From Endosaccharibacter trunci (GTDB lineage: Bacteria; Pseudomonadota; Alphaproteobacteria; Acetobacterales; Acetobacteraceae), in assembly GCA_024515975.1 (NCBI GenBank), contig JAMSKV010000017.1:1-64000 (forward strand): a stretch of DNA of 64,000 nucleotides. Direction: 5' to 3'. Numbering within the stretch: position 1 is the stretch's first letter; the number at the start of each line of letters is the position of its first letter. Position numbers and translations under genes: made by a program. The notes under the pieces are model-generated. The model made no database searches and had not been told where the DNA came from. It saw nothing but the letters and a program-made list of their open reading frames with translations. Positions 1-9,378 of this stretch are shown in pieces.

Positions 1-1
1 C

Positions 2-208
2 GAGGCCGGCACGAGCCAGGACGAGAACAATCTCGTGCAGGCGATCCGCAGCGGCGTGTCCAACAGCATCAGCCAGACCGGCTCGCAGATCGTTCAGCGT
101 CAGCTCAACATCCAGCCGACGCTCACGATCCGGCCCGGTTTCCCTGTCCGCGTGATCGTCACGCGTGATCTCGTGCTGGCGCCCTATGGAGAAGGAGGAC
201 CGAAGTGA
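2..208 (+). CDS. trbI: Conjugal transfer protein TrbI, C-terminal end (5' truncated by window edge)
   Basis: The 68 visible codons match the end of the VirB10/TrbI C-terminal domain, including a QRQLNIQPTLTIRPGFPVRV core. TrbI spans the periplasm and links inner and outer membrane parts of a type IV secretion channel used in conjugation. The stop TGA overlaps the GTG start of the next gene by 4 bases, so the two are translationally coupled. The rest of the trb operon should lie left of the window. This marks the left end as mobile or plasmid-derived DNA. Confidence 0.9.
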   Translation, partial: EAGTSQDENNLVQAIRSGVSNSISQTGSQIVQRQLNIQPTLTIRPGFPVRVIVTRDLVLAPYGEGGPK

Positions 209-462
209 CGAAGCTCAAGCTCAGCGTGCTCGCCGACGACAAGCCAGTCAAAGCGACGATTGAACTGTCGGCCGCCGTGCATCGTGACCTTCTCGCCTAC
301 GCCGAAGTGCTCGGGCGCACGACGGGCCAGCCCGTATCCGATCCATTAAAGCTCATCGCGCCTATGATCGCGCGGTTTATGGCTACGGACCGGGCCTTTC
401 GTAAGGCTCGACATGGTTATGGGCCTCACTCCGGATCCCGACCGCCCGAGAGGTCTGGGTAG
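205..462 (+). CDS. DUF2274 family protein, trb-operon partner
   Basis: An 85-residue soluble protein beginning TKLKLSVLADDKPVKATIEL, with the LLAYAE...LIAPMIARFMATDRAF pattern I know from DUF2274. In alphaproteobacterial and Tn4371-like elements this small gene follows trbI directly, as here (GTGA overlap). The N-terminal half resembles a ribbon-helix-helix DNA-binding fold, but its function is not established. The last 15 residues look poorly conserved, and the 3' end overlaps the convergent LysR gene by 37 bases. Confidence 0.85.
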   Translation: MTKLKLSVLADDKPVKATIELSAAVHRDLLAYAEVLGRTTGQPVSDPLKLIAPMIARFMATDRAFRKARHGYGPHSGSRPPERSG

Positions 463-1361
463 CGCTGACGGAGGAGAGCCAGAAAGGGCGCCAACGTCGG
501 ATTACCATTCACTTGGCGCCAGTAAGCCGCGAAGTGCAGCCGCGTCGGTCCATCTCCATTGTGGACCTCCTTGTACACAAGACTCTCGTGGCGAATGCCG
601 GTAGCGCCCTCAAACATCAAAAGCACACCGTAGTTTGCAGCTGCGAGGCTCAGCAATCGATCGAGCCCCGACTCCTGTCGTATCAGACGCTGCGCGCCAT
701 AGTTTAAAAGATGAGAAATCAACATACGTTCGAGCTCAGGTCCCGGCCCATATTGCGGGATCAGGATCGGCTCACCGGCTAGCTCGGACCAATGGATGAA
801 ATCTTTGTTAGCTAGCGGGTGGTCCGTATGGACAGCGGCGATGACGCGCTCACTCCATAGGGGCAACATACGATCATCCCAGCCCGAACGGCTGACCGTC
901 ATTATCGCGATATCCACCGAGTTGTCGCTGAGAGCGCACTGGAGCCGGTCGTGGCTTCCATCGACTGTGTGAATCTCCACCGCCGGATGCTGGCGATGAT
1001 GCTCGACCAGCGTTGCGAACAAGTTTCCAGTTAAAAATGAAGCATAGACTCCGATCGACAATCGGCCGTTCTCACCACGACTACGGGCCTGCAGTCTGCG
1101 AACGGCTCCTTCGGTTTCTCCCAGGATGTTGCGGATGCTTGCGAGAAATTCTCGGCCAGCGACGGTGAGGCTCGTTCCACCGTTTGTACGCTCAAATAAC
1201 TGTGCTCCAAGGGCATTTTCCAGCTCGCTAAGCCGTCGGCTGAGCGTCGATTGACGTATATTGAGCGCCTCAGCCGCCCGCCGAAGGCTCCGGTGTTGAG
1301 ACGCGACTATCGCCCAGCGAAGCTCCCGGAACTCAATAGCCACAGCTACTCGCCGATCCAT
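426..1361 (-). CDS. LysR-family transcriptional regulator
   Basis: A 311-residue protein starting MDRRVAVAIEFRELRW. The N-terminal winged helix (about residues 10-65, SLRRAAEALNIRQSTLSRRL) is followed by a LysR substrate-binding domain that starts near SIGVYASF. I chose the ATG at 1361 because family members begin just before the EFRELRW helix; the frame stays open for 27 more codons upstream. It is convergent with the trbI/DUF2274 unit. LysR genes often sit beside trb clusters in alphaproteobacterial elements, so it may regulate transfer, but the ligand and targets are unknown. Confidence 0.85.
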   Translation of the reverse strand: MDRRVAVAIEFRELRWAIVASQHRSLRRAAEALNIRQSTLSRRLSELENALGAQLFERTNGGTSLTVAGREFLASIRNILGETEGAVRRLQARSRGENGRLSIGVYASFLTGNLFATLVEHHRQHPAVEIHTVDGSHDRLQCALSDNSVDIAIMTVSRSGWDDRMLPLWSERVIAAVHTDHPLANKDFIHWSELAGEPILIPQYGPGPELERMLISHLLNYGAQRLIRQESGLDRLLSLAAANYGVLLMFEGATGIRHESLVYKEVHNGDGPTRLHFAAYWRQVNGNPTLAPFLALLRQRYPDLSGGRDPE

Positions 1362-1529
1362 ACGCGGATCACGTTCGCGCGTTAAGAAATGGCCGCATCC
1401 TGCTGATGTTGCAAAGCACACTGATCTCCGCGCGACATCCACCTAACACTCCCGCGCTGCTACGTTTCCTAGCTGGTGTGGCAGCTGGATTGTGCCCATA
1501 AGGCAGCCTTGGTGCCGACACCTTCAGCC

Positions 1530-2012
1530 CTATTCGCCTTCCCGCGAATGCTGTTCTTGATCAGTCGACGGCACGACGACCACCGGAGTAAGCGCGTGTT
1601 CCAGTACCTTGTGACACACGGAGCCGGACGTATGGCGTTCGATCCACGAAAGGTGGCGATGCCCCATCACGATAAGACTCGATTTGAGCGTGGCCGCTTT
1701 CTCTAGGATGACCGTCGCGGGCTCGCCCGGTAGCACCTCGCCGGTGGCCTGCGTGCCCTGTTGCTGCAGGTCCGCGACAGCCTGTCGAACGAGCTGGTCG
1801 GCGCCCTCCCGTTCGATCGCGGCGGCTGGATAGTCGATTTCGTCATGGGTGTCGGGGAGACCGTTCGGGCCTTCTTCGAGGTAATAGGCCGGGTCGACAA
1901 CGCAGAGCAGATGCACTGACGCACCAGTAGCACGCGCCAACTCGGCACCCACGGCAACAATACGCCGCGACCTGTCCGAGCCGTCGATACCGAGCAGAAT
2001 GGCATGAATCAT
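1530..2012 (-). CDS. Universal stress protein (UspA family)
   Basis: A 160-residue single-domain Usp protein starting MIHAILLGIDGSDRS, the canonical first strand and ATP-binding loop. The C-terminal half carries the nucleotide-binding signature GHRHLSWIERHTSGSV (G-x2-G-x9-G-S type, with H in place of the second G) and ends in the PVVVVP strand. These cytoplasmic proteins act in stress and respiratory adaptation. The gene stands alone, about 200 bases from the divergent efflux operon, so it has its own promoter. Confidence 0.88.
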   Translation of the reverse strand: MIHAILLGIDGSDRSRRIVAVGAELARATGASVHLLCVVDPAYYLEEGPNGLPDTHDEIDYPAAAIEREGADQLVRQAVADLQQQGTQATGEVLPGEPATVILEKAATLKSSLIVMGHRHLSWIERHTSGSVCHKVLEHALTPVVVVPSTDQEQHSREGE

Positions 2013-2209
2013 AGGGCAATCCTTCATGGCAAAACGGCACTTGCCGCTTTCAAACATCCGATGTTAGTATCAACTGGTCATCATAGTCCAGCCGGATCAG
2101 TTTCGGCGAGTCGTCTTCGGCGGGTGCGATCGCGACGCCAAAGTTTCGAAAGGGTCGTCATGTCCTTGTCCTCACGCGCAGGCCGGAAATTGGCCGGGAG
2201 CGGCGTGTC

Positions 2210-3796
2210 ATGAGCGATACCGTCGCGTCGTCGACTTCAGCCGTTGTTGCTGCCGCACCGCGCCCGGCACCCGGACCTGCTGCTTTCACCGCACGAATTG
2301 CGGCGGGGCTGGCGGGTGTGCTGATCGCAGTGCTCGTCTCGGGTTTCAACGAGCATGTCACGGACATCGACCTGCCTGATCTGCGCGGTGCGCTCGGGAT
2401 CAGCCACGATGATGGCACCTGGCTCACCGCGCTCTATGAAGCCTTCCAGGTGTCGGCGATGGCCTTCGCCCCCTGGTGCGCCGTCACTTTTTCCCTGCGA
2501 CGCTTCACCATCGCCATGATCGGCACGTTCGGTGTGTTGGCGGCGGTCGCCCCTTATGTGTCGGGGCTACCGGCTCTCTACGTGCTGCGTGCGGTTCAGG
2601 GCTTTGCCGGTGGCGCGCTGTCGCCGATGCTCATGACCGTCGCGCTGCGGTATCTGCCTCCCAATGTGAAGGTTTATGGCCTTGGCGCCTATGCCCTGAC
2701 CGCAACCTGCGGCCCCAATCTCTCAACACCGATCGCGGCTCTGTCCTTCGAATATTTCGGCTGGCGCGCGGTCTTCTGGGAGGCGGTGCCGCTCAGCATC
2801 CTGAGTGCCTGTCTGGTCGCCTATGGCATGCCGCAGGATCCACTCCGCCTGGAGCGGTTCCGCCAGTTCAATTGGCGGGGGCTGCTGCTGGGCATGCCCG
2901 CGATCTGCATGATCGTGATCGGTCTGATGCAAGGTGACCGCCTCGACTGGTTTCGCTCGCCTCTGATCTGCCATCTCTTCGTAGGTGGTATCTTCCTCTT
3001 CGGGCTGTTCCTGCTCAACGAATGGTTCCACCCGCTCCCCTTCTTTCGCATCCAGATGCTGCGCTCGCCAGATCTGACATTTGCGCTGATCGCGGTCGCG
3101 CTCGTTCTCATCATCGCGGCAGCCAATATCGAATTGGCATCGGGGTATCTGGCCGAAATCCAGGGCTATCGCCCGCTTCAGACTGCACCATTGGCGCTAT
3201 CGCTGGCCTTACCGCAGCTTCTGTCGCTGCCTCTGGTCTCGGCCCTTTGCAACATTCGCAGGGTCGATTGTCGCTGGGTGCTGGGGATTGGCGCGTTGCT
3301 GATGGCGGCGTCCGCCTATGGCAGCAGCTTCATTACTTCCGACTGGTATCGGTGGAGCTTTCTCCCCTTCCAGATCATGCAGATTTTTGGCCAGCCGATG
3401 ACCGTCGTGCCGATCCTCATGATCGCCACCATGAAGCTGGCGCCGACGGATGGCCCCTTCGTCTCGGGGATGTTCAACATGGTGAAAGGCTTCGCCAGCG
3501 TGATGGCGGTCGGCCTGATCAGTTACCTGGAGACGTGGCGGGAACATAGCCACTCGAACATCCTGCTCGACCGGGTTGGGGCCGACCGTTTCGTGCTCGC
3601 GCCTGTCGGTGACCATTATGCGAGCCTGATCCAGTTCGCCGGCGTAGTTCGTGAACAGGCCGCGATCCTCACCATCGCCGACATCAATCTCGTGATGACC
3701 GGCATCGCCGGGCTGCTCTTCCTGCTGCTCTTCGTTCTTCCCACCAGGGTCTATCCGCCCGTCGCGGCCCGCGTGTCGCCGGGCGAGAGGCGCTGA
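2210..3796 (+). CDS. MFS multidrug efflux transporter, DHA2 (EmrB/QacA) family
   Basis: A 528-residue protein with about 14 hydrophobic segments, the DHA2 layout. Marks of the family are the DLPDLRGALG loop after the first helix, the LRAVQGFAGGALSPML stretch of helix 5 (motif C region) and long paired helices in the C-terminal half. It would be the inner-membrane pump of a three-part efflux system with the next two genes (17-base gap to the adaptor, which overlaps the outer-membrane gene). It exports drugs or other amphipathic compounds by proton antiport; the substrate cannot be read from sequence. Confidence 0.9.
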   Translation: MSDTVASSTSAVVAAAPRPAPGPAAFTARIAAGLAGVLIAVLVSGFNEHVTDIDLPDLRGALGISHDDGTWLTALYEAFQVSAMAFAPWCAVTFSLRRFTIAMIGTFGVLAAVAPYVSGLPALYVLRAVQGFAGGALSPMLMTVALRYLPPNVKVYGLGAYALTATCGPNLSTPIAALSFEYFGWRAVFWEAVPLSILSACLVAYGMPQDPLRLERFRQFNWRGLLLGMPAICMIVIGLMQGDRLDWFRSPLICHLFVGGIFLFGLFLLNEWFHPLPFFRIQMLRSPDLTFALIAVALVLIIAAANIELASGYLAEIQGYRPLQTAPLALSLALPQLLSLPLVSALCNIRRVDCRWVLGIGALLMAASAYGSSFITSDWYRWSFLPFQIMQIFGQPMTVVPILMIATMKLAPTDGPFVSGMFNMVKGFASVMAVGLISYLETWREHSHSNILLDRVGADRFVLAPVGDHYASLIQFAGVVREQAAILTIADINLVMTGIAGLLFLLLFVLPTRVYPPVAARVSPGERR

Positions 3797-3813
3797 TCCA
3801 TCCTGGACAAATT

Positions 3814-4887
3814 ATGACACTGAAAAACAAGTTCCTGCTCGCCGGCGGCATCGCGACATGCGCGGTGGCGGCCGTGGTCGTTGACTATGCATTGGCCGGT
3901 AATGGGCGCCTGCAATATACCGACGACGCCTATGTGACGGCAGACTTCTCGGTTATCGCCCCCAAGATTTCCGGTCTGATCGATCGGGTCGAGGTGGACG
4001 ACAATGAGCGCGTCCATGCGGGCCAGGAACTCGCACATATCGACGATCGCGACTACCGGGCGGCCCTGGCCGCAGCGGATGCCGCATATGCGGCAGCCCA
4101 GGCGGATGCCGAGAATGCCCAGGCAACGCTTGCCCGGCAGCAGCCCATCATCGACCAGGCCAACGCGGTCGTTCGGGCCGATGACGCGGCTCTCAACTTC
4201 GCGCGTGCCAATGCAACACGGTATCGTAACCTTTCGAGCGGCGGCGCCGGAACTGTGGAGCAGCAGCAGCAATCCGCTTCGCAACTGGCGCAGGCCGTCG
4301 CGGCACGGGAGCGCGATGCCGCAGCCGCCGCAGCCGCAACCCGGCAGGTCGCGGTGCTCCAGGCCGCAGTCGATCAGGCGGCGGCCAATGTGAAGCGCAC
4401 GCAGGCCGCGCTCGACCAGGCTCGTCTCAACCTCTCCTACACGCACATCCTCGCTCCGGTAGACGGCGTCGTCGGTATGCGTGGCGTTCGGGTCGGCAAC
4501 TATGTCAGTCCCGGCTCGGCGCTTCTGGCCGTCGTGCCGCTCGGTGCATCCACTTATGTGCTGGCCAATTTCCAGGAGACGCAACTGACCAACATTCATC
4601 GTGGTCAGCATGTTCGCGTCACCGTCGACAGCTTTCCGGGCCAAGCCCTGAACGCGACGGTCGATAGCCTCGCGCCTGCCAGCGGGGTGACCTTCTCGCC
4701 GATCCCACCCGACAACGCGACCGGCAACTTTACCAAGGTCGTGCAGCGCATTCCGCTCAAGATCCTGTTCGATCCCGGTCAGCCATTGCTGCAGAGACTG
4801 CGTGTTGGCATGTCGGTCGAGGCGCGCGTCGATACGACGAGCACCCCGCAGGAGACGTCCGCGTCGGCCGGAGCCGGTAGCCGATGA
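3814..4887 (+). CDS. HlyD/EmrA-family periplasmic adaptor subunit of efflux pump
   Basis: A 357-residue adaptor: one N-terminal membrane helix (about residues 7-28), the lipoyl-like half TDDAYVTADFSVIAPKISG, a long alanine/glutamine-rich coiled-coil hairpin (about 85-210), then the second half-motif THILAPVDGVVGMRGVRVG and a beta-barrel. It bridges the DHA2 pump to the outer-membrane channel. The stop overlaps the next start (ATGA), showing coupled translation. Confidence 0.9.
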   Translation: MTLKNKFLLAGGIATCAVAAVVVDYALAGNGRLQYTDDAYVTADFSVIAPKISGLIDRVEVDDNERVHAGQELAHIDDRDYRAALAAADAAYAAAQADAENAQATLARQQPIIDQANAVVRADDAALNFARANATRYRNLSSGGAGTVEQQQQSASQLAQAVAARERDAAAAAAATRQVAVLQAAVDQAAANVKRTQAALDQARLNLSYTHILAPVDGVVGMRGVRVGNYVSPGSALLAVVPLGASTYVLANFQETQLTNIHRGQHVRVTVDSFPGQALNATVDSLAPASGVTFSPIPPDNATGNFTKVVQRIPLKILFDPGQPLLQRLRVGMSVEARVDTTSTPQETSASAGAGSR

Positions 4888-6470
4888 CTGGATCGAACAA
4901 CCTGCGACCGGCGGCCATGTCTCTCCTGCCGTTGGCCGCGCTCGGTGGCCTGTTGACGCTGGGCGCCTGCACGATGGGGCCGAACTGGCAGCGTCCCGAT
5001 TCTCCGGGCCGGTTTTCCTACCAGGCGCCGGCAGGACAGCCCGCACCAAGCCAGGCCAGCGAAAAGCCGCTCCCCGTGAACTGGTGGGATATATTTGGCG
5101 ATCCGGAACTCTCCTCGCTGGAACGGCGCGCCGTATCGGCCAATCTCGATGTGCAGGAAGCGACGGCGAGGTTCGCGCAGAGCCGCGCGGCTGCCCGCAT
5201 CACCGGCGCTGATCGCTATCCCTCGATCGGCGGGAATGCCTCCTACACGCGCGAGCGAGCCAGCCCGAACGGTATCCTCTCGCTCCTGGGGACCACGCAA
5301 CAGCAAAGCGCATCCACGGTCGCGAATGGAACCGGATTCGGTCCCAGCGGATTGCCGGGCAGCGGCGGCTCTCCGCCCTTCGACCTGTGGCAATATGGCG
5401 TTGATGCGTCCTGGGAGCTGGACCTGTGGGGAAGAGTGCGCCGCGAGATGGAGGCGGCCAATGCCGAGACCGAAGCGTCCGCGGATATGCGTCGCGGCAT
5501 CCTGGTCAGCGTCCTCGTGGAAACTGCGCGCGATTATCTTCTCCTGCGCGGCGTTCAGGCGCAGATCGCGATCACGCGACAGAATCTCGACATCGCCGAG
5601 CATAGCCTCGCCCTTACCCGGCTACGTCTTCAGAACGGCGCCACCACCGATCTCGACGTCGCTAATGCCGGCGCTGCCGTGTCCACGATCAAGGCGAGCC
5701 TGCCCGGGCTCATCAGCCGGCAGGCTGAACTCGTCAACGCGCTCAGCTTCCTGCTGGCAGAGCCTCCGCGCGCGCTGGAGACTGAGTTGGGCACCCCGCG
5801 CCCGATCCCGCCGGCCCCACCCGTCGTTCCCGTCGGATTGCCGTCCGAGCTGGCTGAACAGCGCCCGGATATTCGCGCCGCCGAGGCCCAGCTTCATGCC
5901 GCGACCGCCGAGATTGGCGTCGCCAAGGCGGACTTTTATCCGAAGATCACGTTGGGCGGCAGCCTCGATATCCAGGCACTGCAATTCACAGGTCTTGGGT
6001 CATGGGGATCGCGCCAATATGGATTTGGCCCGGCGATCAGTCTCCCCATTTTCGAGGGCGGCCGTCTGCGCGGAACGCTCGAACTGCGCAAGGCACAGCA
6101 GAGGCAGGCCGCGATCGCCTACCAGCGCACGGTCCTGCAGGCGTGGCGGGAGGTGGACGACGCCCTGACCGCTTATAACGCGGTCCAGAACCAGCGCAGC
6201 CAACTGGAGGATGCCGTAAAGCAGAATGAGACGGCGCTGAAGACCGCGCGCGAACAATATGCGCAAGGTGCGACAGATTTCCTCAACGTGCTGACCGTGC
6301 AGGGGCGCCTGCTCGACAGCCAACAGAGTCTCGTCCAGGCGACCACTGCAACCAGCATGGCTGTCACGAGCCTTTATGCGGCGCTGGGCGGCGGTTGGCA
6401 GCAGGTATTCCCCGTATCCAGCGGCATGCAGACGGCGTCCGCCATTGCCGAAGCAGCAGGTCAAAGATAG
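4884..6470 (+). CDS. Outer-membrane efflux lipoprotein, NodT/RND-type OMF family
   Basis: A 528-residue TolC-like channel with a lipoprotein signal (lipobox LTLGAC, Cys at about 29). It shows two repeated OEP domains: the first around VNWWDIFGDPELSSLERRA, the second around LAEQRPDIRAAEAQLHAATAEIGVAK, both family hallmarks. It completes the tripartite pump with the two upstream genes. The following GntR-type gene is a plausible regulator. Confidence 0.92.
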   Translation: MTGSNNLRPAAMSLLPLAALGGLLTLGACTMGPNWQRPDSPGRFSYQAPAGQPAPSQASEKPLPVNWWDIFGDPELSSLERRAVSANLDVQEATARFAQSRAAARITGADRYPSIGGNASYTRERASPNGILSLLGTTQQQSASTVANGTGFGPSGLPGSGGSPPFDLWQYGVDASWELDLWGRVRREMEAANAETEASADMRRGILVSVLVETARDYLLLRGVQAQIAITRQNLDIAEHSLALTRLRLQNGATTDLDVANAGAAVSTIKASLPGLISRQAELVNALSFLLAEPPRALETELGTPRPIPPAPPVVPVGLPSELAEQRPDIRAAEAQLHAATAEIGVAKADFYPKITLGGSLDIQALQFTGLGSWGSRQYGFGPAISLPIFEGGRLRGTLELRKAQQRQAAIAYQRTVLQAWREVDDALTAYNAVQNQRSQLEDAVKQNETALKTAREQYAQGATDFLNVLTVQGRLLDSQQSLVQATTATSMAVTSLYAALGGGWQQVFPVSSGMQTASAIAEAAGQR

Positions 6471-6524
6471 GATGAACCAGTCTTATCATGGTTGCTCGCG
6501 CCCTCCCGGCCTCAGAGCGTTTTC

Positions 6525-7268
6525 ATGCCGAGGAAGATGACGTCGATGCAGATGCCGTTGCCGCAAGCCCCCCGATTGTCGTTGGTCGAATCGACCATTG
6601 GCGTCATGCGTTCGCAGATCGAGAGTGGCGCCTGGAAAGTGGGCGAGCGGATTCCGAAGGAAGCCGAGCTGGCGGACATGCTGCAGGTGAGCCGCAACAC
6701 GGTACGTGAAGCCATCCGCGTGTTGTCCTATGGGCAGGTGCTGGAGGTCCGGCAGGGTGACGGCACCTATGTGCGTTCGAGTGTGGATCCTGCCGAGACC
6801 ATGCGCCGGGTCAATTGCTCTAACCTGCGCGATCATCTGGAATTGCGCGCCGTCCTCGAAACTGAGGCGGCGCGCCTGGCCGCCCTGCGGCGCACGGACA
6901 AGGATCTCGCACTCTTACGGTCCCTGCTCGAAGCGCGCGGAGGACGTGCTGACGAAAGCGGATTGGCGGCCTTTGTAGATCGGGACCTGGAGTTCCATGT
7001 CGCGATCACCCGGGCGTCGCACAATGTCGCGCTCGAAGAGCTTTACCGCTATTTCTCGGCTGCGGTCCGCACCAACACGCAGGTCGTGCTGGGTGATCGC
7101 GCGATGCCCGAGCCGAGCCAGGCGGCGCACGCGCGGATCGTCGATGCGATCGAGAAACAGGATGCCGAGCGCGCGGCAAAGGCAGCGCGGGCGGTCGTCG
7201 ACACCATCATCACCCGTCTCGATGAATTGCTTGCCGAGGCAACACCGGAGAATGCGTCCCGCTCCTGA
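6525..7268 (+). CDS. GntR-family regulator, FadR subfamily
   Basis: About 247 residues with an N-terminal winged helix (GERIPKEAELADMLQVSRNT) and an all-helical FCD ligand-binding domain containing the DLEFHVAITRASHN motif. Family members bind operator DNA as dimers and release it on binding a small acid or metabolite. Start choice is uncertain: ATG codons at 6525, 6537 and 6546 and an upstream TTG are all possible. It lies 54 bases after the efflux operon, which it may control. Confidence 0.83.
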   Translation: MPRKMTSMQMPLPQAPRLSLVESTIGVMRSQIESGAWKVGERIPKEAELADMLQVSRNTVREAIRVLSYGQVLEVRQGDGTYVRSSVDPAETMRRVNCSNLRDHLELRAVLETEAARLAALRRTDKDLALLRSLLEARGGRADESGLAAFVDRDLEFHVAITRASHNVALEELYRYFSAAVRTNTQVVLGDRAMPEPSQAAHARIVDAIEKQDAERAAKAARAVVDTIITRLDELLAEATPENASRS

Positions 7269-7459
7269 CGCCTTTCGTACAGGGAACGCCTGCGTCCTGG
7301 GCCTTCGCAGTTTCGATCTCCGATACCCTGGGGCGGATAGATGACCCGGGGGGCGGCGATCCGCGATCTAACGCATAGGGGGGAGAATAAGACGTTTTCG
7401 TCATCATCGGCCAGCGTCCAGCCTGTCGGATGCTGCGTCGAACAGGTTGGAGTTGGCAG

Positions 7460-8626
7460 ATGCACCGACGCATCTTTCTGTCTGGCGTGGCCGGAGCAGC
7501 GACGCTGCCGCTGGTAGAAACCTCGGCCCATGCAAACACCGTTTCCGGCGATGCGATGCCATGGGGATCGCTGGAAGTGGTGGCGGCCTTCGATGGCCCT
7601 GGTCCGTCGGGTATTGCCGTCACGTCAGACGGGCGGGTCTTCGTGGGGTTCCCCCGACATGCCGATAACCACGACAAGGCGACTCTAGCTGAGCTACGCG
7701 GCGGCACCCTCACGCCTTATCCCGATGCGAGGATGAGCTTGCCTTCGGATGCAGCCCCCAAACATCGCCTCATTTCCATTCACGGCATGACGACCGATAC
7801 CAAGGGGCGCCTCTGGGCGATCGACGATGGCAAGATCGTCGGGCAGCCAATCCCGCCGGGAGGGGCGAAAATCATCGGGATTGACCCCGCGACGGACGAA
7901 GTGATCGCGAACATCGTCCTGGCCCCTCCGGCAATGCGGCCCGACAGCCATATGAACGATCTTCGCGTGGACCTCACCCATGGCGAGAAAGGCACCGCCT
8001 ATGTCGCCGATTCCTCGTTCGGCACTTCGCCTGCGCTTGTCGTTGTCGATATCGCATCGGGCCGACAGCGGCGCGTGCTGGCGGACCATCCGTCGACGCA
8101 GCCGGAGCCGGGCTTCCTCGCGGTACTGGAGGGCTGTCCGCTCCGATACGATCCCTCGCGTCCAACCTTTCCTGTCGGCGGTGTGGACAGCATCACGCTC
8201 AGCGCCGACAGCAGCCAGCTCTATTACTCGCCACTGACGAGCCGCAGGCTTTATTCGATTTCCACCGCGCTGATCGCGGACTTCTCGGCAACAGAGGCAC
8301 AGCTTGCCGCAGCTGTCGTCGATCATGGCGAGAAGGTGATGACTGATGGTCTCGCGACCGATGGGCGGGATCGCATCTATCTGACAGCCGGGGAACACGA
8401 CGCGATCATGCGGCGCAACCCGGACGGACATGTCGAGGTGGTCGTCCGCGATCCACGCATCATCTGGCCGGATGGCCTCTTTGCGACCGATACCCACGTC
8501 TATTGCACGCTTGGCCAATGGAATCGGCTGCCCGCTTTCAATGGGGGCCGCGATTTGCGCCAGCCGCCCTACCTTCTGGTTCGTACTCGACTCGACGGGC
8601 CTCCCTCCCTGGAGGGCAAAGCGTGA
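7460..8626 (+). CDS. Exported MRJP/yellow-family (major royal jelly protein-like) beta-propeller
   Basis: A 388-residue protein. The start at 7460 leaves a twin-arginine-type signal (RRIFLSGVAGAATLPL) and a GGAG ribosome site about 8 bases upstream. The body has six-bladed propeller signatures of the MRJP family: FDGPGPSGIAVTSDGRVFV, HMNDLRVDLTHGEKGTAYVADS and a late YWSPLTSR-like YYSPLTSRRLYSIS. Bacterial members are periplasmic and may act as lactonase-like or binding proteins; the substrate is unknown. It is preceded by the GntR gene and followed by a monooxygenase. Confidence 0.82.
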   Translation: MHRRIFLSGVAGAATLPLVETSAHANTVSGDAMPWGSLEVVAAFDGPGPSGIAVTSDGRVFVGFPRHADNHDKATLAELRGGTLTPYPDARMSLPSDAAPKHRLISIHGMTTDTKGRLWAIDDGKIVGQPIPPGGAKIIGIDPATDEVIANIVLAPPAMRPDSHMNDLRVDLTHGEKGTAYVADSSFGTSPALVVVDIASGRQRRVLADHPSTQPEPGFLAVLEGCPLRYDPSRPTFPVGGVDSITLSADSSQLYYSPLTSRRLYSISTALIADFSATEAQLAAAVVDHGEKVMTDGLATDGRDRIYLTAGEHDAIMRRNPDGHVEVVVRDPRIIWPDGLFATDTHVYCTLGQWNRLPAFNGGRDLRQPPYLLVRTRLDGPPSLEGKA

Positions 8627-8928
8627 ACCTCGATCTCGACGCTGCGACTGCTTTCGATGCGAGGCAGTACAGGCGAACCAAGTTCCGGGCCAGCGCATGC
8701 TTTCCAGTCTGCGCAGGGTCAGCTCAACGCAGCCATACCCAGGCTTTAGTTCACCAGTCCGGTGCCTATGGACCGCGCTCCGGAGCGAGAAGCGGGCCGG
8801 TTCGAGCCCGGGCTCACCCACTTCGCGCCGTGTTCTGAGCAAGGTTGTCGCTGCCCCAAGCGCTTCTCGAAAATGGTCACGCCATTGGCAAGACCGCCAT
8901 CGCTATCCACCCCTGAAAGGAATCCCGA
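8627..8928. other. 302-base stretch with no supported gene
   Basis: Between the MRJP gene and the small monooxygenase I find no reading frame with credible composition or start. Short inverted repeats occur (for example CGCTCCGGAGCG near 8774) and one segment looks like a tRNA T-arm, but no tRNA can be built around it. It may be the residue of a deleted gene. Confidence 0.5.
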
Positions 8929-9225
8929 ATGACCCAGGAAATCGCCCTCGTCGCCGTCGCTCAGGCCAAGCCGGGCGCGGAAGCGGAAGTGGCAGCCGTG
9001 ATCGCTCCCTGTGCGACAGCTACGCGCCAGGAAGCGGGGTGCCGCCTCTATTCCGTCCACACGGACCTGGATCGACCCGGTCGCTTCGTCTTCATTGAAC
9101 GCTGGGCCAGCCGCGACGCGCTTGCCGCCCATGAGAAGAAAGCTCATTTCCTGGCCATGGCGGCAGCATTCGAGACCCGGCTCGCAGAGCCGCTCCAGGT
9201 TATGATTCTGCGCGAACTGGCCTGA
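8929..9225 (+). CDS. Antibiotic biosynthesis monooxygenase (ABM/YgiN-like) family protein
   Basis: A 98-residue ferredoxin-like fold protein with the ABM pattern: VAQAKPGAEAEVAAVIAP, then GCRLYSVHTDLDRPGRFVFIERWASRDALAAHEKKAHF. Such dimeric cytoplasmic proteins oxidise quinol-like substrates without a cofactor or act as small stress monooxygenases. A clear AAAGGAA site precedes the ATG. With the quinone reductase and alcohol-dehydrogenase-family genes nearby, a role in quinone or aromatic redox chemistry is plausible but inferred. Confidence 0.87.
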   Translation: MTQEIALVAVAQAKPGAEAEVAAVIAPCATATRQEAGCRLYSVHTDLDRPGRFVFIERWASRDALAAHEKKAHFLAMAAAFETRLAEPLQVMILRELA

Positions 9226-9378
9226 CTCTTTGCCGTCATGCAAAGGCCGCTTGGTGCGACAGTTCGCGTGATGTGAAAAAGCGCAGGTTGCTCATCAGGC
9301 ATCGCAAAACCTGTCACGGGCTTTTCCTGTCGTACATCCGTAAGCCAAAGGACTGCGGGGGTCACAGCCTTCGCCCAC

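Noticed and set aside
3751..5049. A 432-codon leftward frame across the efflux adaptor gene
   Set aside because: High GC suppresses stops on the antisense strand. The plus strand has clear HlyD and NodT families with operon overlaps.
8717..8825. A tRNA-like stretch with a T-arm motif (GGTTCGAGCCC) and GGGTCAG/CTCACCC ends
   Set aside because: No D-arm or anticodon arm can be formed and the acceptor has a mismatch. It may be chance or a decayed fragment.
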